From SXOA01 sp051004015 (GTDB lineage: Bacteria; Planctomycetota; Planctomycetia; Pirellulales; Pirellulaceae), in the NCBI GenBank assembly GCA_051004015.1, contig JBPCKT010000107.1, positions 1 to 52,896 of the forward strand: a stretch of DNA of 52,896 nt, written 5' to 3'. Below, one piece after another: positions 1-8,102 of this stretch (position 1 is its first letter; every line of letters begins with the position of its first letter). The position numbers and the translations under genes were made by a program. Under the pieces are notes generated by a model. It had not been told where the DNA came from and did no database searches. It was given only the letters and a program-made list of their open reading frames with translations.

Positions 1-670
1 TCTTAGGACCGCCTGAAGGCGGGACTCCAGCGCCGGCAGGCTTGGTGCGCCCTGCTTCCATCATTTCGGCGACGCTCTTCTTCTCGGCGGGCTTGGCGGG
101 GGCCGCCTCAGCCACCGGTGCTTCCGCCGTGGGTGCGGCTTTGGCTCCGCCACGAGCTGCTGCCAAAATGTCTGCCATGCTCATCTTCTTCGGATCGACG
201 GGCGCCTTTGCTGCCGCTGGAGCCGCCGCCTTCGGCGCTGCCGCGGCTGATGCCGCTTCAGCTTCAGCTGCGGGCTTCGCTCCACCGCGAGCCGCCGCCA
301 GAATGTCGGCAACGGATTTTCCGCCTCCCGCCGCGGGCGCTGCCGCTGGTTTCGCGGCTGCTTTTTCGGGAGCCGCCTTCGCCGGCGCGGCCTTCTCGGC
401 CTTGGCCGCCGGCTTGGCTTCCTTCTTCGGCTTCTCTTCCGGCTTGGGGAGTGGCTGGTCGATGACCTTCAAGAACACCGGATCGATATCGAACCAGCCG
501 ATGTTGTTGTAGCCGTCGAACTGCACGAGGGCCCGGCCGCTCATGTTGACGGTTTTGACGGTTCCGGTCAGGCCGTGAAACCGACGCAGTTCGGGGCGAT
601 CCGCAGCCACAACGACGTACTTGTCCGTGAACTGTGTCTTCAGCCTGTCAATGTTTTCAAAGACCGCCAT
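1..670 (-). CDS. Planctomycete-type hypothetical protein with repeated ADILAAARGG motif (3' end outside window)
   Basis: This reading frame begins with ATG at 670 (MAVFENIDRL) and stays open to the left edge, so the C-terminus is missing; 223 codons are visible. Residues 1-75 look like a small folded domain, with a run of short hydrophobic strands (GLTGTVKT, ALVQFDG, IGWFDID) that could be an SH3/KOW-like barrel. That fold is inference. After residue 75 the protein becomes an Ala/Lys/Pro-rich linker. The linker carries the motif ADILAAARGG exactly at 121-130 and 166-175, and a degenerate copy (AEMMEAGR) at 201-208. The spaced motifs look like short linear docking elements on a disordered tail. 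I recognise the N-terminus as a type seen in planctomycetes but know no function. Confidence 0.8.
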   Translation of the reverse strand, partial: MAVFENIDRLKTQFTDKYVVVAADRPELRRFHGLTGTVKTVNMSGRALVQFDGYNNIGWFDIDPVFLKVIDQPLPKPEEKPKKEAKPAAKAEKAAPAKAAPEKAAAKPAAAPAAGGGKSVADILAAARGGAKPAAEAEAASAAAAPKAAAPAAAKAPVDPKKMSMADILAAARGGAKAAPTAEAPVAEAAPAKPAEKKSVAEMMEAGRTKPAGAGVPPSGGPK

Positions 671-740
671 CGAGCTTGCCTGTCGTCGAAAAAGGCATGG
701 AACTGGAAGTTTTAGATTCTCCCCGGCAGGGCGGGGCGAA

Positions 741-1820
741 TCAAGGGCGGGCGGGCGACTTCTCCGGCTCACATGCGAGGGCCATTGCCGTCACCCCCCA
801 TGACGTAGCCGCCGACGAGATGAACTGGTCCTTCGCGTGTGGGAACCCGGTTTCAAAATACAATTGGAATGGCTTGCTACGCGATTTGACGTGCCACGAG
901 CCGTCAGCCAATTGCGACTTGAGCAGAAAGGCCAACCCCCGTTGATACGCCGGCTCCGAGGTTTTCATTCCGCCCGCCAGGTGGAGCGAAACCAGGGCCG
1001 AGCCGGTGGCGTACGCATCGGAATGAGGCTCAATCGTCTCCGTTTTGTCGCCGTCTCTTTTGATTTCCAATGGTGCGTCAATCTGGCTCCAACCTCCATC
1101 TTCGCGCTGCCTGGAAACCAGTTCCTTGGCTGCCGCTGCAATCTCCTCCACTTTCGCTCCGGCTGCGTGCAACCCCCACAGGCGGAAGACGCGGTCTTCA
1201 TTGTCCTTCGCCGTCGCTTTGAGCAGCCACTCGCCAGCCTGCGTTTTTCGTTTTTCCGCTCGCTCCTTCTGAGCATCCGATTGGAATGCCGCGAGCCCGC
1301 GGAGCGAAACGAAGGTGGATGTGAACGGGCTTCCCTCCGATGGCGGACGGCTGGAAGCGCCCGACCAGTGGTCGCTGTCCGCCTGATAGAGCAGCAGATA
1401 CTCCGCCACCGCGCTGGTCGTCTCGTCCGGCTTCCACTTCCCGAGTTCCAGCGCCAGCAGCGCACTGCCGGCGGTGTCGGCTTGCCCTCCTTGTCCCTTC
1501 CCTTGCAAATACTCCGCCTTGTTACGCCCCAGAAACTCCTGGATGAACTTGTACTGCCGGCCCAGCTCCTCTTCGTCCACGGTAAAGCCGTGAGCGCGGG
1601 CCGTGACGAGAGCGAGAATGGGCGTTCCCTGGTTGTGGCAGGCAAAGCAGGTCCGCTGCTCGCGATGGCCGATCGCCCCTTTCGTAATCAGTGGAATCGC
1701 CTTTTGCACCGCGGCTTGAAGGTCTGCCTGAGAAACGACGACGGGTAGCGGTTCGTCCGCCCCCGCCAGAGAAACGGCAACGACGACGAAGGCGACAGCG
1801 ATGGAATAGGTGCGAATCAT
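741..1820 (-). CDS. Secreted CxxCH-containing prenyltransferase/squalene-cyclase-like repeat protein
   Basis: This 359-residue protein starts with a signal peptide (hydrophobic residues 8-20, likely cleavage near ADEP). It has one haem-type motif, CFACH, at 58-62. The rest is helical, with Gly-rich turns typical of the alpha/alpha toroid of squalene cyclases and prenyltransferases. QW-like motifs are REDGGW at 239-244 and ADGSWH at 305-310. A catalytic DxDD motif is not seen, so it is unlikely to be a cyclase. Single CxxCH motifs are common in planctomycete exported proteins. A periplasmic or surface scaffold or enzyme fits best; substrate unknown. Its nearest neighbour on the same strand is a DapA-family lyase about 50 bp upstream, so co-transcription is possible. 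Confidence 0.8.
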   Translation of the reverse strand: MIRTYSIAVAFVVVAVSLAGADEPLPVVVSQADLQAAVQKAIPLITKGAIGHREQRTCFACHNQGTPILALVTARAHGFTVDEEELGRQYKFIQEFLGRNKAEYLQGKGQGGQADTAGSALLALELGKWKPDETTSAVAEYLLLYQADSDHWSGASSRPPSEGSPFTSTFVSLRGLAAFQSDAQKERAEKRKTQAGEWLLKATAKDNEDRVFRLWGLHAAGAKVEEIAAAAKELVSRQREDGGWSQIDAPLEIKRDGDKTETIEPHSDAYATGSALVSLHLAGGMKTSEPAYQRGLAFLLKSQLADGSWHVKSRSKPFQLYFETGFPHAKDQFISSAATSWGVTAMALACEPEKSPARP

Positions 1821-1870
1821 GGAATTATTCTACCGTGGACCGCAGTCGAAAGTCTGGGCAGGCTGGAAGC

Positions 1871-2791
1871 CTACCCCACGAAAATTGCTTGGTCCAGCTT
1901 CACCAGCAGCCGGTCTACTTCCAGCCGCGTCTCTTCGTCCATGCTCCAGCTATGGGGCTCGCGGCGGCGGTCGGTGGTGAAAAGCCCCTTCTTGTGTAGG
2001 ATGTATTTTTCCACGGCCAGAAAGCCGTCGAGCCCGGCTTGCAGTTGCAGGGCCACGAGGGCACAAATCGGGAAGTAGAGCCGATAGATGGTATCGTCGT
2101 CCCCGCGCTCGAGCGCTTTCCAAAGTGCGACAATCCCTTCCAGAAATTCCATTCCCGGCATCGTCCCCACAATCCCGCGACGGTAACTATCGACCAGCAA
2201 AATTCCGCCGGAACCTTCCAGCACTCGCGCCTTGCCGCCGCTGGCGTCACGCAGGGCCGACAGGTTCGGGCCAATCGGAGCCGCCTCCGGCTTGAAAAGG
2301 ATTTTCTCGGGGCCGTATTGGTTGAGCAACTGAATATAGACGTCGAGCGAGATCGCCTTGCCGACGTACGACGAAGCGTCCTGGACGATAACGGGAATTG
2401 CAATCGCATCCGCGATGGCCCGGTAATACGCCAGCACCTGCTCGCTGGGGAGCGCGGTCGAAATCGGCACAATGGCCATGACTCCGTCGCAGCCCGCCGC
2501 TTCCGCCCGCCGGGCATAGAGCACCGCTTGGGCCTGGCTCTCGGCCCCTACGCTCATAATCACCGCCCCGCGGCCGTCGCAGATCTGGACCAACCTGTCC
2601 GTGAGCTCCAGCCGCTCATCCGCCGTCAGCCGCAGAATCTCGCTGACCATCCCCGTGGCGAATCCGCTGGCCCCCACGGAATAGGCCCAGTCAATCTGCC
2701 GCTTCAGGCTGGGGTAATCAACGGCATCGTCCGCGGTGAACGGTGTGTGGGCGATGGGCAAAACGCCATGAATGGGCTTGGTTTTTATCAC
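1871..2791 (-). CDS. Dihydrodipicolinate synthase/N-acetylneuraminate lyase (DapA) family protein
   Basis: A TIM-barrel class I aldolase of the DapA superfamily (about 306 residues). Visible signatures are the N-terminal GVLPIAHTPFT and the Schiff-base lysine in ILFKPEA (Lys180 if counted from the furthest upstream start). The usual tyrosine is present in QDASSYVG. The frame is open upstream to a GTG at 2830. I prefer the GTG at 2791 because GAGGA lies seven bases before it and the protein then begins just before the barrel (IKTKPIHGVLP). The substrate cannot be told from sequence. Lysine biosynthesis here probably uses the LL-DAP aminotransferase encoded at 41201-42433, but this divergent lyase more likely acts on a sugar acid or related keto acid. 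Confidence 0.85.
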   Translation of the reverse strand: MIKTKPIHGVLPIAHTPFTADDAVDYPSLKRQIDWAYSVGASGFATGMVSEILRLTADERLELTDRLVQICDGRGAVIMSVGAESQAQAVLYARRAEAAGCDGVMAIVPISTALPSEQVLAYYRAIADAIAIPVIVQDASSYVGKAISLDVYIQLLNQYGPEKILFKPEAAPIGPNLSALRDASGGKARVLEGSGGILLVDSYRRGIVGTMPGMEFLEGIVALWKALERGDDDTIYRLYFPICALVALQLQAGLDGFLAVEKYILHKKGLFTTDRRREPHSWSMDEETRLEVDRLLVKLDQAIFVG

Positions 2792-2933
2792 TTGGCAATC
2801 CTCGTCGGTGGAGCCCTGCAATGTAACCACTGGCAGTCAGTTCCTCTATTGGCGGGCCATAAGGGTTTTTTCAAAGCTGTAATCGCTGTAAACTATTGTT
2901 CAGATACCACTTAGGGCAAAATGCCCAGCAGAA

Positions 2934-2956
2934 CCCATAAGGGTTTCCCTTATGGG
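2934..2956. repeat. Perfect 10-bp inverted repeat (CCCATAAGGG) with 3-nt loop
   Basis: CCCATAAGGG, TTT, then CCCTTATGGG form a perfect dyad. A further CCATAAGGG box followed by T's lies at 2857-2865. The pair sits upstream of the divergent lyase and oxidoreductase genes, so it could be an operator or a hairpin. There is no U-tract directly after it, so it is not a simple terminator. Confidence 0.7.
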
Positions 2957-3267
2957 CCGCGCCGCGAATTATAAGCTGTTTTTCAAATGTTTTTCGTCGC
3001 GTTGAATCTTCCTAACCGGTTGTTGACCAATGACTTGCAACATCCAGCACTGCCAAATCGGCCTAAAGTCTTATAAGCGGCGATAAGCCGGCTCCTGACC
3101 GCGACATTTCCTCACGCATTGCTCCTGTCTATGCGATGGGCGCAAAGTGGCCCCTCGGGTTGATGCGCGAAAGTGGTCATTTATTCACTACACTCAAGAA
3201 ATGTTTTTTTTGGATTGGCGCTAGTAGCAGTCTGTGCGGGGTTCCTCTCCAAGCCTTACCACGTAAA

Positions 3268-3356
3268 GGAGAGGGGAACCACGAAGTCACAAAGGCACTA
3301 AGCGAGGATGTGGATTGGTTTTTCTTCGTGTTTTCGTGACTTCGTGGTCCCCCTCC
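3268..3356. repeat. Long inverted repeat of the CCACGAAGTCAC type
   Basis: The left arm (3268-3290) and right arm (3336-3356) are complementary over about 21 positions with two single-base insertions, and similarity fades out further into the 45-base loop. The sequence is made of short words (CACGAAGTCACAAAGGCAC) and lies in a gene-free stretch. It is one of several word-like intergenic inverted repeats in this window. Confidence 0.7.
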
Positions 3357-3496
3357 TAGCTGTAGCGGCCCACTCCACCACCCATTCCTATCGCTTTACC
3401 CGCCCCTAACTTCCGGTCATAATTGAATCTGGCCCTCCGCTCCGCTATGCTGATGGGCCACCCCAAGTAGCTGCCTCAAACCACTCGGAGCATCTC

Positions 3497-4843
3497 ATGT
3501 CCACGAACTCCACCCCCAAGGGGACCACCCGTCGCGATTTCATTCGCAATTCCTCCTTGCTGGTTGCCGGCGGAGCAATGGCGGCTTCCGCGCTCAATAT
3601 CGCCCGGGCGGCTCACTCGTTTGGCAGCGATGAGATCAAGATTGGCCTCGTCGGCTGCGGCGGACGCGGAGCGGATGCGGCCAACCAGGCGATGAACACC
3701 AGCGGCGGGCCGGTAAAGCTGGTGGCCATGGCCGATGCCTTCGAGGACCGCTTGCAGGCCAGCTACCGATCCCTCAAGAGCAACAAGGGGGAGAAGGTCG
3801 AGGTTCCCAAGGAGCGAATGTTTACGGGCTTCGACGGCTACAAGGACTTGCTCAAGTGCGAGCTGGACCTGGTCATCCTCGCCACTCCCCCCGGCTTCCG
3901 CCCGCTCCATTTTGAAGCGGCCGTCGCCGCCGGCAAGCATGTCTTCATGGAGAAGCCGGTCGCCACCGATCCGGCCGGCGTCCGACGCGTGCTCAACTCG
4001 GTGAAGATCTCGAAGGAAAAGAATCTGGCCGTGCAGGTCGGCTTGCAGCGGCACCACGAACGGAAATACATGGCGACCGTCAAGGCGATTCAGGACGGAG
4101 CCATCGGCGACATCGTTCTCGGCCGCGCCTATTGGAATGGCGAGACCCCTTGGGTCCGCGCCCGGCAGGACAACATGACCGAGCTCGAATACCAGATGCG
4201 CAACTGGTACTACTTCAACTGGCTCTGCGGCGACCACATCGTGGAGCAGCATATCCACAACCTGGACGTCATCAACTGGATCAAGAATGCCTATCCCAAG
4301 ACGGCCCAGGGCGTCGGCGGCTGCGAAGTCCGCAAGGGGAAGGAATATGGCGAGACGTTTGACCATCACATGGTCGAATTCACCTATCCCGACGGCACGA
4401 TCCTGCTCTCCGAATGCCGCCATCAGAAGAACTGCTGGAACAGTGTCAGCGAGTATGTGCATGGCACCAAGGGGCGCTCCGACGTCAGCGGCAGCAAGAT
4501 TTATGGCGCGGACGGCAAGATCACCCAGAACTTCGACAAGCTCGGCGCGGACGGCCACCAGCAAGAGCACCACGATATGTTTGCCGACCTGCGAGCTGGC
4601 CGCATTCCCAACGAAGGAGAATACGGCGCCCTCTCCACCATGACCGCCATCTTCGGCCGCATGGCCACCTACAGTGGCCAGAAGATCGACTGGGACAAGT
4701 GCCTCAACTACGCCGTGCCGCTGGCCAACTTCGACGCCATCAAGTCCCTTAAGGACGAAGCCCCCGTCAAACCGGGCACCGATGGCTTCTATAAGCTTCC
4801 CGTTCCTGGACAGGGGGACTGGTGGCAGGATTTGAAGGCGTAG
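3497..4843 (+). CDS. Tat-exported Gfo/Idh/MocA-family NAD(P)-dependent oxidoreductase
   Basis: A 448-residue dehydrogenase. The N-terminus has a twin-arginine signal (TTRRDFI at 10-16, then a hydrophobic stretch ending ARA). The mature part opens with the dinucleotide-binding strand IGLVGCGGRG (49-58) and carries the family motif EKPVATDP (152-159). Histidine-rich stretches GLQRHHERK and GDHIVEQHIHNLD are typical of planctomycete members of this family. These enzymes usually oxidise or reduce a sugar or inositol-type alcohol; the exported form probably binds its cofactor before transport. The start follows CATCTC closely, with no strong ribosome site. It is a single gene, followed by a large inverted repeat. 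Confidence 0.92.
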   Translation: MSTNSTPKGTTRRDFIRNSSLLVAGGAMAASALNIARAAHSFGSDEIKIGLVGCGGRGADAANQAMNTSGGPVKLVAMADAFEDRLQASYRSLKSNKGEKVEVPKERMFTGFDGYKDLLKCELDLVILATPPGFRPLHFEAAVAAGKHVFMEKPVATDPAGVRRVLNSVKISKEKNLAVQVGLQRHHERKYMATVKAIQDGAIGDIVLGRAYWNGETPWVRARQDNMTELEYQMRNWYYFNWLCGDHIVEQHIHNLDVINWIKNAYPKTAQGVGGCEVRKGKEYGETFDHHMVEFTYPDGTILLSECRHQKNCWNSVSEYVHGTKGRSDVSGSKIYGADGKITQNFDKLGADGHQQEHHDMFADLRAGRIPNEGEYGALSTMTAIFGRMATYSGQKIDWDKCLNYAVPLANFDAIKSLKDEAPVKPGTDGFYKLPVPGQGDWWQDLKA

Positions 4844-4890
4844 AGGGGTTTTCGCTTGAAAGAAATGCCAGCCTGAAGGTGGGGCATTTC

Positions 4891-4987
4891 GGCGAGCGGC
4901 CTGCGTAAGCTGGCCGGTAACATCGCATCGGCGAAAAGGACCGCTCGGCTTGCGGACTCACCGGCCAGCTTACGCTGGCCGCTCGCC
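4891..4987. repeat. 28-bp near-perfect inverted repeat (GGCGAGCGGCC...GGCCGGT)
   Basis: The arms at 4891-4918 and 4960-4987 are complementary at 27 of 28 positions, with a 41-base loop. Each arm contains an internal partial palindrome (AGCTGGCC/GGCCAGCT). The element lies between the end of the oxidoreductase gene and rpsO. It could end transcription bidirectionally or be a mobile palindromic repeat; no T-tract follows. Confidence 0.85.
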
Positions 4988-5113
4988 GTCCATCCCGCGA
5001 TGCGTCCTTGTCACGGATGCCATCTCTGCTAAATTGATGAACCATAGTTTTTTGATGTTTGATAATAGTCCCGGAATCGCAACCAGAAGGAGATTCGTTG
5101 CCCGTCGCTGGCT

Positions 5114-5129
5114 GGGTTTCACTAAACCC
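5114..5129 (+). promoter_or_regulatory. Possible rpsO leader hairpin
   Basis: GGGTTT, CACT, AAACCC form a perfect 6-bp stem ending 32 bases before the rpsO start codon. S15 represses its own translation through leader structures in several bacteria, so this hairpin is a candidate control element. Only the dyad itself is observed. Confidence 0.4.
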
Positions 5130-5161
5130 CGGCTCGCAGCGTGGAGGAATCGTGAGCGCCA

Positions 5162-5431
5162 ATGACTGTTACGAAAGAGCGAAAGCGGGAGTTGATTTCG
5201 GAGCATCGGCGGGATGACAAGGACTCCGGCTCGCCGGAGGTGCAGATCGCCATCCTGACCGCCCGGATCAACGGCCTGACGGAGCACATGCGGACCCACG
5301 ACAAGGACTACGCCAGCCGGCGCGGCCTGCTTGCCATGGTCAGTCGGCGGCGGAAGCTGCTCGACTTTTTGAATCGCGTGAAGCCGAAGTCGTATACGGA
5401 CATCATTGGCAAGCTCGGCATCCGCAAGTAG
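5162..5431 (+). CDS. rpsO: 30S ribosomal protein S15
   Basis: The 89-residue protein matches S15 in length and core sequence. Characteristic segments are SGSPEVQIAILTARI, LTEHMRTHDKDYASRRGLL and VSRRRKLLDFL, ending in YTDIIGKLGIRK. S15 binds 16S rRNA in the platform of the small subunit. The only nearby purine-rich site (GGAGGA) is unusually far upstream, about 13 bases, which fits translational control through the leader hairpin. The gene precedes pnp, the classical rpsO-pnp arrangement. Confidence 0.98.
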   Translation: MTVTKERKRELISEHRRDDKDSGSPEVQIAILTARINGLTEHMRTHDKDYASRRGLLAMVSRRRKLLDFLNRVKPKSYTDIIGKLGIRK

Positions 5432-5460
5432 AAGACAATCGCATTCGCCGTCACGCGGAG

Positions 5461-5481
5461 CCGCTTTCACAGGGAAAGCGG
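5461..5481 (+). promoter_or_regulatory. Stem-loop between rpsO and pnp
   Basis: CCGCTTTC, ACAGG, GAAAGCGG form a perfect 8-bp stem 30 bases after the rpsO stop. No U-tract follows, so it is more likely a processing or stability hairpin than a terminator. In other bacteria RNase III and PNPase act on a stem-loop in this position to autoregulate pnp; that role here is inferred from position. Confidence 0.5.
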
Positions 5482-5603
5482 CAGACAGGCCCAGGTGGGT
5501 TTTCGCGGCTGCCGGTGGGACGCGCTTTCTGCGTAACCAGCGCGGTGACGTTCTTTCAAGTGACGCTGCGTGGCGGTCATTTTCGCCCAGCGGGCGTTCG
5601 TAG

Positions 5604-5623
5604 TAACCCGCTTCAACGGGTTA
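5604..5623 (+). promoter_or_regulatory. Second stem-loop in the pnp leader
   Basis: TAACCCG, CTTCAA, CGGGTTA form a perfect 7-bp stem with a 6-base loop, 83 bases before the preferred pnp start. With the hairpin at 5461-5481 it makes the 275-base rpsO-pnp spacer clearly structured. Confidence 0.4.
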
Positions 5624-5706
5624 GGAAACCGGCTCGGGCCGATCGCTACAAACATCTCCAACCAGGTCATCCATTCCAGGACACATCGCAGGAAGGCAGG
5701 AAAGCA

Positions 5707-7980
5707 GTGAAAGTTCGCGTAGAAAAGAAAATTGGCACCGGAGTGCTCTCGTTCGAAACAGGTCTGCTCGCCAAACAGGCCGGAGCGGCCGTGCTCGCCC
5801 AGTACGGCGAGACCGTCGTGCTCAATGCGGCGACCACCGGTCCCGGGCGGGTGGGTCTCGACTTCTTCCCCCTCACCTGCGATTACCGCGAGCGGACAGC
5901 CGCCGCGGGCAAGTTCCCGGGCGGGTTCATCAAGCGGGAAGGGCGGCCAACCACCAAGGAAACGCTCACGTCGCGCCTTTGCGACCGGCCGATTCGCCCG
6001 CTGTTCCCCAAGGGGTTCAAGGATGAGGTGCAGTGCCAGTGCATCGTGCTGGCCAGCGATAAGCAGAACGACCCGGATGTGGTCGCCATGAACGGCATTG
6101 CCGCGGCCCTGTTCATTTCGCCCATGCCTTTCAAGGGGCCGATCGCCTCGGTCCGCGTCGGCCGCGTGAACGGGCAGTTCATCGCCTTCCCCACCGCGGA
6201 AGACCTGGAGACGAGCGACCTGGATTTGATTATCTCCGGCAGCGAACTTTCGGTCGCCATGATCGAAGGTTTTGCCCGCGAGATGAGCGAAGCCGACATG
6301 TTCCAGGCGATTCTGTTTGGACATGACGTGATTCGGGACGTCTGCGCCTTGCAGCGGGAGCTCGCCGCCAAGGTTGGCACGGTGAAGCCCGCTTACGTCC
6401 CGCCGCCGGATGACGGTTTGGACGCACGCCTCAAATCCGGCCACTACGAAGCGCTCAAGACCGCCAAGCAGACCGTCGGCAAGCACAACCGGGCCGAAGC
6501 GGTGAAAGCCATCAAGGCCAAGGCTCTGCTGGAAACCATTCCCGATCCGAAGGCGGCCGGGGCGATTGACGCCGTGCGATTCTCCTCCGTCTGGCACGAT
6601 TTGGAGGAGCAGGTCGTCCGCGATTTGATCATCGCCGGCACCCGCCCCGACGGCCGCGACAACAAAACCCTTCGCAACATCGAATGCATGGTGGACGTGC
6701 TGCCGCGGGTCCACGGTTCCGCGGTGTTCCAGCGGGGTGAAACCCAGGCCCTCGTCACCATCGTTCTGGGCACCAGCCGCGATGAGCAGCGGGTGGACGG
6801 GCTGGGGGAAGAGTACAGCAAGAAGTTCATGCTGGACTACAACTTCCCATCGTTCTCGGTTGGCGAAGTCCGTCCAATTCGCGGCCCCGGCCGCCGCGAG
6901 ATTGGCCATGGGGCGTTGGCCGAGCGGAGCGTCAACCCGGTCATGCCGGCTCCGGAAGAGTTCCCCTACACGGTCCGCGTCATCTCCGACATTCTGGAAT
7001 CCAACGGCAGCTCGTCGATGGCTTCGGTCTGCGGGGCCACGCTGGGCTTGATGGCGGCGGGCGTTCCCATCAGCAACCCGGTGGCGGGCATCTCGGTGGG
7101 TCTCGTGATGGAGTCCGACAGCAAGTGGGTGCTGCTCACCGACATCATCGGTGATGAGGACCACTACGGCGACATGGATTTCAAGATCGCCGGCACTCAG
7201 AACGGCATCACCGGAATTCAGCTCGACCTGAAGATCGAGGGGATTTCGCCCGACATCATCAAGGCGACGTTTGAGCAGTCGCGGGACGCCCGCATCCAGA
7301 TTCTGCGGAAGATGCTGACGTGCATTCAGAAGCCCAAGGACGAGATCTCGCAGTATGCACCTCGCCTGCTGCGAACCAACATCGATCCGGAAAAGATCGG
7401 CCTCTTGATCGGCCCTGGCGGCAAGACCATCCGAGCGATTCAGGAATCGACCGGCTGCGTTTTGGAAGTCGAGGACAGCGGCGTGGTCACTATCGCCAGC
7501 ACCAACCGCGAATGGGCGGAAGCGGCCCTCGCCCAGATTGAAGCCCTCACCGCGACGGTGCAGATCGGCAAGATTTACACCGGCCGCGTCAGCAGCGTGA
7601 AGGACTTCGGGGCGTTCGTGGAGATCCTGCCCGGCCGCGACGGCCTGGTACACGTCAGCGAGCTTTCCAGCGGCTATGTGAACTCCGTGGCGGACGTGGT
7701 CCGCGTCGGCGATGAGATGAAGGTCATCGTCATCGACGTCGATGAGCACGACCGCGTCAAGCTCAGCCGGCGGAGGGCTCACGAAGAGCTCGGCCTGCCC
7801 GACGAGATGGCCTCGCAGGGGGGCGGCGGAGAAGGGGGAGGCGACCGGCCGCCACCCCGTGAAGGCGAGTATCGTGGCGGCGGTGACCGCGGCGGACGTG
7901 GCGGTGATCGCGGCGGCCGAGGTGGCGGAGGACGCGGCGGCGATCGCGGCGGCCGAGGTGGAGGCGGAGGCAGGCGGTAA
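5707..7980 (+). CDS. pnp: Polyribonucleotide nucleotidyltransferase (PNPase) with RGG-type C-terminal tail
   Basis: PNPase degrades RNA 3' to 5' using phosphate. Two RNase PH-like domains are recognisable (PLTCDYRERTAAAGKFPGGF and IGHGALAERSV). They are followed by a KH domain (GPGGKT at 569-574) and an S1 domain (about 619-688, KDFGAFVEI and VKLSRR). The frame is open further upstream, but I chose GTG at 5707 because AGGAAAG precedes it and the protein then begins at the usual point (KVRVEKKIGTGVLSFETG). That gives 757 residues, longer than the common 700 or so. The extra length is a Gly/Arg/Asp-rich tail from about 704 to the end with many RGG repeats, which probably adds RNA affinity. Directly follows rpsO. 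Confidence 0.97.
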   Translation: MKVRVEKKIGTGVLSFETGLLAKQAGAAVLAQYGETVVLNAATTGPGRVGLDFFPLTCDYRERTAAAGKFPGGFIKREGRPTTKETLTSRLCDRPIRPLFPKGFKDEVQCQCIVLASDKQNDPDVVAMNGIAAALFISPMPFKGPIASVRVGRVNGQFIAFPTAEDLETSDLDLIISGSELSVAMIEGFAREMSEADMFQAILFGHDVIRDVCALQRELAAKVGTVKPAYVPPPDDGLDARLKSGHYEALKTAKQTVGKHNRAEAVKAIKAKALLETIPDPKAAGAIDAVRFSSVWHDLEEQVVRDLIIAGTRPDGRDNKTLRNIECMVDVLPRVHGSAVFQRGETQALVTIVLGTSRDEQRVDGLGEEYSKKFMLDYNFPSFSVGEVRPIRGPGRREIGHGALAERSVNPVMPAPEEFPYTVRVISDILESNGSSSMASVCGATLGLMAAGVPISNPVAGISVGLVMESDSKWVLLTDIIGDEDHYGDMDFKIAGTQNGITGIQLDLKIEGISPDIIKATFEQSRDARIQILRKMLTCIQKPKDEISQYAPRLLRTNIDPEKIGLLIGPGGKTIRAIQESTGCVLEVEDSGVVTIASTNREWAEAALAQIEALTATVQIGKIYTGRVSSVKDFGAFVEILPGRDGLVHVSELSSGYVNSVADVVRVGDEMKVIVIDVDEHDRVKLSRRRAHEELGLPDEMASQGGGGEGGGDRPPPREGEYRGGGDRGGRGGDRGGRGGGGRGGDRGGRGGGGGRR

Positions 7981-8102
7981 GCGTAGCCACGGGCGGCCCG
8001 CCTGTCGGCTTATAGTGTGACGTTCCAGCGCCCGGCGACCCAAATTCGCCGGGCGTTTTCCATTCTCGCTCCGGCCAAATGCGTTTCGACTAAAATGCTC
8101 CT

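Larger units (their letters stand above)
2831..3496. other. Gene-free interval upstream of the Gfo/Idh gene
   Basis: No convincing gene is seen on either strand. The first half is comparatively AT-rich and holds three CCATAAGGG boxes, one of them inverted (2857-2865 and 2934-2956). The second half holds an inverted repeat of ACCACGAAGTCAC type (3268-3356). A 16-base word, ATAAGCGGCGATAAGC, at 3073-3088 recurs in reverse orientation at 36334-36349. Confidence 0.6.
4844..5161. other. Intergenic interval with rpsO leader
   Basis: No gene is seen. It contains the 28-bp inverted repeat at 4891-4987. From about 5030 there is an AT-rich stretch with a possible -10 (GATAAT, 5061-5066) but no good -35. 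The small hairpin of the rpsO leader is at 5114-5129. Confidence 0.5.

Noticed and set aside
42..512. Ala-rich plus-strand frame at the left edge
   Set aside because: Mirror of the Ala/Lys/Pro-rich tail on the minus strand, which has the better start and a conserved N-terminus.
5467..8043. Very long open frame on the minus strand opposite pnp
   Set aside because: Low-complexity translation that mirrors the GC-rich codons and RGG tail of pnp; no start site, no recognisable domain.
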